Positions 34,401-43,621 of a stretch of DNA of 64,000 nucleotides are shown piece by piece. Within the stretch, counting starts at the first letter, position 1. Each line of letters starts with the position of its first letter. The notes beneath the pieces are model-generated. The model ran no database searches. It saw only the letters and a list, made by a program, of their open reading frames with translations, and had not been told where the DNA came from. Position numbers and translations under genes: made by a program. Origin of the DNA: Gyrodactylus bullatarudis (Eukaryota; Platyhelminthes; Monogenea; Gyrodactylidea; Gyrodactylidae); assembly GCA_012064415.1 (NCBI GenBank), contig SSNU01000030.1, forward strand, positions 106,980 through 170,979, in the 5' to 3' direction.

Positions 34401-37400
34401 GGAAACTACTTCCATTGATGATATTATATCATGTTTCTATATTGTGTAAATATATGTATTAATTAAATCCAGTCCCATTACTTTTCGCTCAACCTAATAT
34501 TATTCCAACTAAACCTTTGGTTCCAGTTTGTTATATGATGACTCTGCTAAATTGTGTATCTCGAAGACGTTATGAATGGTCTGCCTACGTCAGAGGTTTC
34601 TACAAGGCTACTTTCTTTCACTACCAGGTCTTTATTCCTCATGGCTCTCCCGCTTATAATTATAACACATCAGGCTTTGTTCTCGACCCAACCTTTGCCG
34701 GGCCTCAAGTACATTCTTCACCTCCATTTGATACTTCTGTTACAGCAGTCGATGTTCAATCTCAGTATAAAAATTCAAGGAAGAGGCCATTAAAAGATGA
34801 GAAAGAAAAGAAAATTGAGAATATTAACTCCAATGAAGTAATTAACGAAAAAGAACTAGGCAATTCTACTCCTGATGAAGCCACTAACCATTCTACTACC
34901 AAAAATGATCATGACAAATGGTTCAGACTTGATACTTATTTATCTAATGAGTTCTACCTTCCCAGACCAGTGCCATCCAAATTTATTTGGTGGTTATTGG
35001 GCCTTTATAAACTTTCTCCCAGTGAGCTACTCTCCAAGAAATAAGCTCAAGAATTGTATAATGCTTCTACGTTTCAATTACCTCATATCTCAGCTAGGTT
35101 AGCAACTATAATGTGTTCAGGTTGTTCATTGGCTCTGCATAATTTAAATTTTACTGGCAACCTACTTGATCTTTTATTCAATTACAATTCCAATAAATCT
35201 TCCGGTGATGCAAACCTACTTCGTGACGTGTTATTTGGTTATAGATTTGACGATATGATACCCTTATACGAAATGGCTGTTAGAAAGATTGACGCGGCTA
35301 CTCAATTTTCCTTGGACATGACTGCTTTTGATTGTATGAGATATGCTGATGGGCATTTGAATGGTTGGGGAGATCATTTCGGTGATACTATCCCTTATTT
35401 ACACCACCCTTTCTCGTCGAGTCTACACTATAGTGTTTGGCCTTATGTTTATGGCTTGTTTTGTCAAGTTACTCAAGTCGATCTTAAGAATGAGATGATA
35501 AATAATGATAATACGTGGGAATGGCGGTCCGAGAACGGAGATGTACCGAAACAATCCTAGCACCAATTCTTTTCCCTATTTCTTCTTGAACTATGGTATT
35601 CACGTCATCAACTTGAAAGGTCAACAGTTTGATGTCTAAGTAACGGACTTAACTCTTGGGTGTTTCAAGAAGAATTCAGACTTCTCACCAGTTAGAGAAG
35701 AAAATTTGGTTCTACCTTCAGGCTCTATAGACGATGCTTTATGTTGTGTAGTGCCAGGAAAAATTATATCTTTTGATTGGATTTCAAGATGTATCCTTGC
35801 TCCAGGTAGCCGCGGTGGTCATATCCAGTTAGTTATGCCATTCATTTCCGACCGTCCTATTTCTTGCAAATATGCTGGTGTCAGTTGTAAAGGAATGATG
35901 ATCAATTCTGTCTATAATTCTCTAGACATCAGCATATTTTTGGAGCCTACAGATAAATTTTAATTCATAATTATGCATCTCAAAATTAGATTCTTTTGAA
36001 ACCAATAAAAATCTCATTTATTTTCTGCTCCTGAATGTTGTATATTTTTTCCCATAATTTCATTCAAAAAAGGGTTAATCTTGATTTGATGAGACCTGGC
36101 CGGAACATATAATAAATCTTCAAGGGGTTTCAAATTTGATTTTTCAGTTGAGCGAAAGATATCTCATTGGAAAAGTCCAAGATTTTCACAAGAATGAGCT
36201 CTATTTCGGACATACTCATCAGATTTTACATGTCTTATATATCATTTTACTACTCTGTTACATAATTTGATTGGTCCTCTTTTTGAATATATGATTTTTA
36301 CATCAGAAATACATCAGTTTTAGGTTTTAATCATAATTGTGAACGTAAATAGTAAGAGGTTACTCCAAAATAGAGCTAATTCTTGTGAAAATCTTGGACT
36401 TCCCTCTTTTTCAATGCGATAAATCATTTTTAATAATATAGTGATCTTACAAGGACTTTGAAATGACAGAAATTAAATTTCTTCTTATATCTTAATATTA
36501 TATCTTATATAACAACATTTTTTCAGATTATGAAATTAAGAGTTACCATTATTCTAGAGAGCCTTTATTTCAGGATTCCTGGTTTTGATGCATGACTAGT
36601 TTTATTAGAAGATTCAAGATCAGGATCTTGCATCTCTCATATTCAAAAAGAATTAATTTTTTAAATGTGATTGGAATAAATTATTTCAACAGATACCGAA
36701 AAAGAAAAATTAACTCTCAATCTTGGGATGAATGGCAATTTCAACCCTTTAAGAGCCCGACAATTTTTTTCAAGGATCATTGATAAAACTAAAAAATTTA
36801 TCTGGCTTAAGAATACGTATCATCTTACGATCTTATAATCTAAACCTTGACAAAATCACTATGATTATCAATAAATTTTATTTCTCATCTACTTAAAAGT
36901 AGATTGGAGAATCAATAGAAAATCGACTTTCTTTAATAGGATCAAAAGAATCCTCATTGAATAGAATTCCTATGAGAATCTTGTTTAGACCCAGTGAGTC
37001 ATATATGGGACAGGTTACTTTCTCAATCCATAATTCTGAAATGAATTTATTGACCACTTTTCTGAAAGAAAGAACTAATATTCTTACGAATGACCTATGA
37101 CATATAAAGGTACGATAGTTATGACTTTTTGAAAATGGCTCGTTTTTGAAAAAGTATAAAAATTTCCAAAAAAAATATAAAAAAGGCTTTTTTAAAAAAC
37201 CACTTACAGAGTTCGAAGAGAAAAAAGAAAGAAACTTTAATCGAAAAACCATCCCCGTAGAATTCAAATACTTTATCACCTTAATGTCATCTCTAAAAAT
37301 AAAAAAGGTAGTTATTTTCAAGGTCTAAAAATGTTCATTTTTTGGGACAACATCTTCTAAACCAAAGGATGGTTTTTGAAAAAAATTGGGCTAAATTAGA

Positions 37401-39610
37401 GAACGTTTGCCCCCTTCTTATATTTTTATACGGGTAACCAAACGCAAAAGTTTTATTCAAATATTAATAAGCATATCAAATACTATCTAAAAACCACCAT
37501 TAGATGGCGATAACACAACTATAAATTTTTTTCTTATTTTGCTCAAAAATCGTCTTCAAAATCAAATTTACACGAAAATGTATCAAATTTAAACTAAATT
37601 ATAGATTAGGTATTGAGTTTTGTTTATTTCTTATTCACCGCATGCTTTATGAAATTATTAAAAATCAAAATAGTAGAAACTATGATCGACATTAAAGACA
37701 TAACTATGGATAATGTTGATAAACTTTGCTGTAATGCTATAGCTGTTTATATGAATGACCCAAAGGAGATAGTTCTTTTATGTCAGCGTCTCAATTTAAT
37801 TGCTACCTCAGTTCCCCACACTTGTTCGGGAATTGATAGATTCCTAAATCTACAAAATCTCAAAGCAGCAAAAGACAAGGTAGTTTTCAGATGTCCTAAG
37901 TGCAAGTTCCATCAATCTGTTCGTATTGGTAATTTTCTATTTATTTGATTTATTCTAGGCACTTTCTTCGAATATTCCAAGTTAGATATTTGGAAAATAC
38001 TTCAAATTATCTTAATGGTCGACACAAAATCTGACAATACTAAGAACATGATGCAGCAGCTTGACATCACAGAAAAAACCGCTGTAGACTGGAGGAACTT
38101 TGTTCGTGATGTTTTCGCTGATAAAATTCTAAGGGATAATGTCAAAATCGGAGGTAAAGGAGTTGAAGTCCAAATTGACGAATCGCATTTTGTTAAAAGA
38201 AAGTATAATCGTGGTACTATTCTTCGTAATCAAGATGTTTGGGTCTTTGGAGGTATTGATGAGACAGGAGAAGCCTTCATGCAAACAGTCCCTGATCGGA
38301 AGCGAGTTACGTTGCTGGCAATAATAAAAGAACGAATCCTTCCTGGCTCTATCATAATTTCTGATGAGCATATGTCTTATAGAACCTTACAGAACGAAGG
38401 TTATCAGCATCATACTGTGTGCCACAAGTATGAATTCGTTAATACTACTGGGCACCACACCCAGAGAATCGAATCAATTTGGGGTGCTGCAAAGCGTGAT
38501 TGTAATGCGGTTACCAACAAAAGAAAGAATTTATTAGATTCCTACCTATGTCAGTATCTTTTCAAGAGAAAATACAGATCAAGCTTGATTTCAGCTACTA
38601 TTTTAGCGATTAATGAGATATATCCTCTTGAATAAATTTGTACATTAATTAACTTTTTCTTTACTAACTAAGTATTTGAAAACTTATGAAAATGATTAGA
38701 GTTTATATAGAAATAAGTAATAGTTAATAAGTATAGCATATATATTGATAATTAAAATACTAAGCCATCAACATATTTGGAAAGATAAAGATACGATGTG
38801 ATTAACATTATACATAGTCGATCATAGTTTTGATTTTTAATAATTTCATAAAGCATGCGGTGAATAAGAAATAAACAAAACTCAATACCTAATCTATAAT
38901 TTAGTTTAAATTTGATACATTTTCGTGTAAATTTGATTTTGAAGACGATTTTTGAGCAAAATAAGAAAAAAATTTATAGTTGTGTTATCGCCATCTAATG
39001 GTGGTTTTTAGATAGTATTTGATATGCTTATTAATATTTGAATAAAACTTTTACGTTTGGCTACCCATATAAAAATATAAGGAGGGGGCAAACGTTCTCT
39101 AATTTAGCCAAAAATTGCATATTCGTTATAGGTTTCTTTGGTGACGAGGGATAAGTGCTCATATTCGTTATCAGCATATTCTATATTAGCAATCTCAGCG
39201 ATATACCCTGAAAAAAATTTCTCTGGGTCTTCAAGGGTTAGAATCGTTTTGTATCAGTTTTTAGTATTTCTCTCTATCGATTTTCTTATCATCTCGATAG
39301 GGTTAGAGTTTGAAATAACTTAAAGAAAAATACCAACTCTTAGAACTAAAGTACAGATTTCAAGCTCTGGTTTTAGTAAAATTCTCAGATTTTTACGTTA
39401 CCAAACGCCATGTTAGCTATTCAATTTCGCTAGTCTGTTCAAAGTAGACCTATGTGCTCTATTCTCGATATTAAAACTTGATTCTTTTAATCTAAAAACT
39501 TTTATTCCTTTTCAGATACTCCAAACACAATTGAGCAGTACTATACACCTGAGCCACCCAGTTCTCCCTCCACTAATCCCGGCAATCAACCTCATCCCTC
39601 CTCGGAATAA
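28463..39610 (+). CDS. Asn/Ser-rich RGG-motif protein, 6 exons
   Basis: Exons 28463-28491, 28517-28815, 28854-29330, 29918-30025, 30716-31348 and 39516-39610 give about 546 aa with every junction in frame; intron 1 is 25 nt. Unrecognised family. Visible parts: MSKQKKDASRYFHSP start, an RGG box (RGGRGGSFRG, about residues 65-75), a compact non-repetitive block with EFLVTHWKNFIRDYHIQETM, then long Asn/Ser/Gln/His-rich low-complexity sequence, and a conserved-looking end (TIEQYYTPEPPSSP). RGG plus Q/N-rich tails suggests RNA binding or granule association, which is inference. The last intron (8.2 kb) is filled with mobile elements. AATAAA at about 39701. Confidence 0.75.
31378..32072. repeat. 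About 690-bp foldback element, copy 2
   Basis: Same structure as 21200-21880: arms starting aattgatatgaagttagaaa, the inner block ccatttggcgccaaaatccc and its inverted partner. It starts only about 30 bp after the exon-5 donor of the RGG gene, yet the splice site is intact. Confidence 0.85.
32455..33396 (+). pseudogene. Degraded virus-like coding remnant, left part
   Basis: At least three overlapping open stretches in different frames (about 32455-32840, 32859-33065, 33066-33230 and 33216-33396) read as one protein-like sequence interrupted by frameshifts and stops. Composition is protein-like, with mixed hydrophobic, charged and aromatic residues, unlike the AT-rich intron around it. I cannot assign a family. 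A structural (capsid-like) protein of an RNA or small DNA virus, captured as an endogenous element, is a guess. It continues past the mariner insertion at 34500. Confidence 0.45.
33397..34497 (+). mobile_element. Mariner element, interior is an assembly gap
   Basis: Terminal inverted repeats of at least 25 bp start ttaggttgagcgaaaagtaa (33397) and end with the complement at 34497. A TA target duplication flanks both sides (33395-33396 and 34498-34499). The right part encodes RWQKCLNSSGNYFH and a stop, the typical mariner transposase C-terminus, so the gene is on the plus strand. Positions 33560-34370 are N (811), so integrity cannot be judged; 1.1 kb would be short for a full mariner if the gap length is real. 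Confidence 0.88.
33560..34370. other. Assembly gap (811 N)
   Basis: Run of undetermined bases inside the mariner element. Any reading frame shown across it is meaningless. The gap length may be an estimate. Confidence 0.99.
34500..35962 (+). pseudogene. Degraded virus-like coding remnant, right part
   Basis: Open stretches at about 34500-35044, 35054-35560 and 35706-35962 lie in the same order and strand as the left part, with frame changes and stops between them. Across the TA insertion site of the mariner, the left and right frames are in phase, so the transposon landed in a then-continuous region. The right end contains a glycine-rich beta-like segment. Family unassigned; related to 32455-33396. 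Confidence 0.45.
36185..36240 (-). repeat. Decayed hammerhead-family repeat
   Basis: The minus strand keeps CTGATGA and GAAA with the same GTATGTCC spacer layout as 41020-41062, but stem I no longer pairs. A further weak relative near 36090-36120 has tgatgagacctggccggaac, resembling copy 1 with substitutions. Confidence 0.45.
37389..39109 (+). mobile_element. Merlin-superfamily DNA transposon, apparently complete
   Basis: 1721 bp with terminal inverted repeats of about 290-300 bp (37389-37690 and 38817-39109) beginning ggctaaattagagaacgttt. A perfect 8-bp target duplication, aaaaattg, flanks both ends (37381-37388 and 39110-39117), as expected for Merlin/IS1016-type elements. It contains one spliced transposase gene and lies in the last intron of the RGG gene. 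The few arm differences include an 8-9 bp indel near the inner end. Confidence 0.93.
37682..38635 (+). CDS. Merlin (ISXO2-like DDE) transposase
   Basis: Exons 37682-37928 and 37959-38635 with a 30-nt intron; the junction restores SVRIGTFFEYSKL, a hallmark of the family, and gives about 307 aa. N-terminal Cys pair CPKC (zinc-ribbon-like). DDE residues: D in VQIDESHFVK, D in IIISDEHMSY, E in HTQRIESIWG. No stop or frameshift is present, so it may be functional. The start codon lies within the left inverted repeat. Confidence 0.88.
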
Positions 39611-40880
39611 TCATCCTGTGTAAATACATAATAATTTTTTTCCTTCAATCTTATAAGAGAATGGTCTCTCATTATTTTACAGTTTTTTTCTCATTGGACA
39701 AATAAATGTTGATCAATTTAATACATCTCCCTTCGACTCCCATATTGTTTCTGGACCCACTCTCTCATGTATTTTTTGTGGTGTTTTAAATATTTTTTTA
39801 TCCCATACACACATAGGCTAATCAAGGATCCAATAAATTCATATCGCTCTTCGGTTCATGTCCACCCCCACCTAAACTCTACGTCCTCCTACTTGAATAT
39901 TTTATTTCTCTCTAAAGATTAATATTTTAAAAATAATGATCCTGTGTATCTTCAATTAATGAATAGTATTTTTACCTTTTCTTGCTTTTACTATAAAATA
40001 TTTTGAAATGAATGAAATCGTCCAATAATAATAACGATAATACTAATATTTTTTGATAAAAGTATGTAAATATAAATATACAATCCTTATGAGTAACATC
40101 ATGAAGTCCCCTAATATATTATCATAACTTATTTATTTGAAATGTAATCATTTTGTTCTAATTTCCTCTACCCATTTTTTTCTATGAAAATAATAATAAT
40201 ATCTTTGTCAGCTTTATCGTTATTCCTATCAAAATTGTTCGACTGCTTAATGTAAGATGAAATACATATGCATTTTCTATAAAATTCTTGAAAAAATACA
40301 AATTTACTTTTTGTTATCGCACTCGGAATTCGAGATTCAGGTCCAGATTTAATTCTTGTCTGGCTGGAAAACTCAATTGAAGAAAAGAAAATTTTTGATT
40401 TATACAAAAATTCAAATTTTTCAAATTAAAAGGAAATATATAAGCGAATTTTGAGTTAGGGACAAATTTTCAATTATTCAAACTTGAAAAAAATTTGAAT
40501 TTGTGAGAATTGATTTTCAAGTCTTAAATATGGAGACGAAAACCAAATATAAAATTGTAGCAAATAGGTCATTAAAAAACATTTAAAAATATAACAAAAT
40601 TTTCAAAAAATGATCCTTTCTCGAAATATAAATCATAATTTCTTAAGGGACCTGTTCGGCATAGATTGACTGATCATGTTGTCTTCTGGTTTGTATTAGT
40701 TTTTCTGTAGAAAAAGAAAGGTGTAGTATTTCTTAAGAAATAAGGATTATAAAAATGGGATATTGACAAAAAATGAATAGTATTTTCACAAATTCAATAG
40801 ATGTATACGGTCTATTATCAAATGTCAAATAGTTTTTTTCACAAAATGTATTGGTGTGTTTGAGATTTTCAAAACATAAA
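39611..40880. other. Presumed 3-prime UTR then non-coding sequence
   Basis: Several AATAAA-like signals (first at about 39701) follow the stop of the RGG gene. The rest is AT-rich with no ORF, repeat or RNA gene I can support. Confidence 0.5.
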
Positions 40881-40929
40881 TAGATATTTTCAATTAATGT
40901 ATACTTTGTTGACGTTTTTACAAAACTTA

Positions 40930-41080
40930 AATTGAGCTAAGTGTTCTTCGAGATTGGTTTTGAGCTGAGCTACCGATGACATAGGAAAATTGAGCAAAGT
41001 AAGAAGATGCCAGATTGTTTCACAAATAAAGATCTCTATTTCAGGCATACTCATCAGTGTGATACATGCCATATAAATAC
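40930..41080 (-). repeat. Hammerhead-bearing repeat
   Basis: Shares gttttgagctgagctacc, agtaagaagat and the hammerhead block with the inverted repeat at 17290-17510. About 150 bp are recognisable here. Confidence 0.65.
41020..41062 (-). ncRNA. Hammerhead ribozyme-like motif (copy 4)
   Basis: Minus strand: stem I TCACA (41062-41058) pairs fully with TGTGA (41024-41020). Core CTGATGA and GAAA (41042-41039) are intact. Stem III is the near-palindrome ATAGAGATCTTTAT (41039-41026) with T41025 at the cleavage position. Stem II, GTATGCCT, does not form a hairpin, which would limit activity unless it acts as a dimer. Confidence 0.62.
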
Positions 41081-41282
41081 AGGTTTAACAAATTTGAAAG
41101 AGATGGCCTTATTGGTCCAAATTTTAATAGTTATACAATTGGCTCCTCCCTGTTACCAGGTCAGAGAAATTAATGTAAGAGATCTGAATTATAATTATTC
41201 GAAATTTGTACAATGAAAGTGATAATTATAATTTGTTCCCATATTTTATAAAATAAAATCTTTATTTCATGAATTTGGATTA

Positions 41283-41973
41283 TCAGGTTTTTATCTGCCA
41301 GCAATAATCTGATAAACAATTTCTTATGTTCACATCTGCATAACGTTCTTCTAAAAAGTTTATATCTTGATGGAACTTCTCCCCTTGTTCGTCGGACATT
41401 GCTCCGAGAGATCCTCTTGGGAAGAAATCATAGTGGTACTTGATGAAATGCAGCTTAACGCTCATCAAGCATCCCAAATCTGTATATGAAATAAGAAGTT
41501 GGTTTATTAGATGCTGAGTATTTCTGGCTCTGCAATTACCAAAAAAACGATTCCACAAAGATCTGTAAGCATTCCATGCTCTTAATTCGGGATCCTGTAA
41601 ATAGAGAAGTATCACATTATCATTCATTAAGGTTCAAATTTGAGGACCTGTGAATACTCCTTAATTGATTTTGGCTACAGAGACATAGTTCATTTTTTGA
41701 CGAATACACGTCATACAATCTGAATTTCTTGAAAGCTTGAATCATTTGCTTAAATATCCCCAACTTTAAATGCAATGGGGGTAGTATAATTCTATCAGAT
41801 GATACTAATGGAACTCTAGTTCGGTTATTACCCAATTCTTGATTCCGTTCCACGACTTGATTATCAATTTGGTAGTGTGTTTCTCGGGCTCTCGAATTCC
41901 AAAGACATAAGAAGCAGGGAAATTTAGTGTTCCCTAGTTGTAGGCCACTAAGCAGAGCAAAAATCAGCAACAA
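41283..41973 (-). pseudogene. Decayed transposon-type gene of a family recurrent in invertebrates
   Basis: Two ORFs in different frames (41973-41620, then 41627-41283). The first has FPCFLCLWNSRARETHY and LPPLHLKLGIFKQM. The second has GAMSDEQGEKFHQDI and DYCW. These blocks (LPPLHIKLG, GAVSDEHGERFHQDI, LADYCW) mark a family of uncharacterised multicopy proteins seen widely in arthropod and other invertebrate genomes. The frameshift, and the Tc1 element lying about 120 bp upstream of its 5-prime end, suggest it is dead. Enzymatic role is not known to me. Confidence 0.7.
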
Positions 41974-42094
41974 TTGAAACGTTGTTATTGTATCTTCCTC
42001 AGAATAAGCTCCATGCTTTCGTATGTCTCTTTCAAATCTCTTGAATATCCTATTGGAACAGAAGGGTATCGTCCAAGGTTATCAAGAAGAACTA

Positions 42095-43619
42095 TAGTGG
42101 TAGAAAAAATAAAAGTATTCACTAGAAATTGTCTCTAAATCACTTATTAAAAGTTATTGAAAATGGAAAGATGACTCATTCGATAGAGAATATTCGTTTA
42201 CTCGTACAAAGAGTTCATTCATATTTTCATAAATACAAATTTACAATATTTCATTAAATTTCAAAACGAAAAATTAAAAGTATTCAGTTTCAATCACCTT
42301 TTTTCCCAGTTAGAATTAGACTTTGAATTCTGAATTTTCATTATATCTCTTACACAGTACATTCAAATATATTATCGCCAATAAACTAAACATAGTTCAA
42401 AAATGTTCGTTAAAAAATTGAAATTTTCGAAGCTGAGAGGCTGTGATAGAGATTTTGTCAACAAATTAAAACAAGATGGCTCAAGCAATCGGAAGATAGC
42501 TAAAATAATCGGATGCTCATGTAGAACTGTTAATAATTTGTTTTCAGTCAAACAAAAGAAGCTAAATCCGAAAAAGCGAGGCCGAAAGAGATCCATACCC
42601 AATTGCCTGATTAAAAAAATTGTCAATCTAGCCATCAAGAAAAAAGCAACAGCTTCTCAAATAAAAGCTGAGCTTAAATTGAATGTCAGCATTAGAACAG
42701 TTCAAAATTATTTGAATACTAATCCTAATATCTATTGGGGAAGACCAAAAAGGGTTCCTAATCTAAGTATCAAGGATAGGGAATCGAGATACCAGTGGGC
42801 TCATGATAAAATTGTCCAAAACCAAGATTGGAGTAAAATCATGTTTTCAGATGAGAAAAAATTCAATTTGGATGGACCTGATGGCCTTTCTTCTTGTTGG
42901 ATTGACAAGTCTCTACCTAGACCTACTAAAATCAAACGAGGATTTGGTGGAGGCAATGTAATGGTTTGGGGGTTTATCACAAAGCAAGGAACTGGAAATC
43001 TTGTCGTTATTGATGAGAAGCTTAATTCAAATTCATATCAGAAATTGCTTGAGGATCAGCTATTACCCTTTAAGGAGGAAATTCATAAGTGCGAGATGAT
43101 ATTCCAGCAAGATAATGCTCCCTGTCATCGATCAGCATCAACTAGAACATGGTTTGATGATAATGAGATACAGATTTTGTCATGGCCAGCTAGGAGCCCC
43201 GACTTGAATCCGATTGAAAACTTGTGGGGAATTTTATCTCAAAAAGTCTATTCCCAAGGGAGAGTATATTCAAATAGGCAAGAACTAGTTCAAAGAATCA
43301 ATGAAGAGTGGAAATCAATCCCAAAAGAAATAATAGAAAATTTGTATGATTCCATGTCAAAAAGGTGCTTAAATGTTGTACTTGGTAGGGGAGATTTTAC
43401 AAAATAAAAGTGAATACTTTTAATTTTTCGTTTTGAAATTTAATGAAATATTGTAAATTTGTATTTATGAAAATATGAATGAACTCTTTGTACGAGTAAA
43501 AGTAATTTCTGATAGAAACGAATATTCTCTATCGAATGGGTCATCTTTCCATTTTCAATAACTTTTAATAAGTGATTACAGACAATTTCTAGTGAATACT
43601 TTTATTTTTTCTACCACTA
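42095..43619 (+). mobile_element. Tc1-like transposon, apparently complete
   Basis: 1525 bp bounded by TA target duplications (42093-42094, 43620-43621). Inverted repeats are unusually long: 42095-42286 and 43411-43619, both starting tagtggtagaaaaaataaaa. They match almost throughout except for a 17-18 nt segment present only in the right arm. It encloses one intact transposase. Confidence 0.93.
42403..43407 (+). CDS. Tc1-like transposase (DD34E), intact
   Basis: 334 aa, no interruption. N-terminal helix-turn-helix pair: SNRKIAKIIGCSCRTVNN and ASQIKAELKLNVSIRTVQNY, with a basic KKRGRKR linker between. Catalytic residues: D in MFSDEKKFNLDG, D in IFQQDNAPCHRS, E in SPDLNPIENLWG, with 34 residues between the last two, so DD34E as in Tc1. 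Cut-and-paste transposition at TA sites. Confidence 0.95.
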   Translation: MFVKKLKFSKLRGCDRDFVNKLKQDGSSNRKIAKIIGCSCRTVNNLFSVKQKKLNPKKRGRKRSIPNCLIKKIVNLAIKKKATASQIKAELKLNVSIRTVQNYLNTNPNIYWGRPKRVPNLSIKDRESRYQWAHDKIVQNQDWSKIMFSDEKKFNLDGPDGLSSCWIDKSLPRPTKIKRGFGGGNVMVWGFITKQGTGNLVVIDEKLNSNSYQKLLEDQLLPFKEEIHKCEMIFQQDNAPCHRSASTRTWFDDNEIQILSWPARSPDLNPIENLWGILSQKVYSQGRVYSNRQELVQRINEEWKSIPKEIIENLYDSMSKRCLNVVLGRGDFTK

Positions 43620-43621
43620 TA

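Noticed and set aside
37060..37330. Opposing ORFs with Lys/Phe-rich translations upstream of the Merlin element
   Set aside because: Composition is that of poly-A/T-rich DNA, with no conserved motif; not treated as genes.
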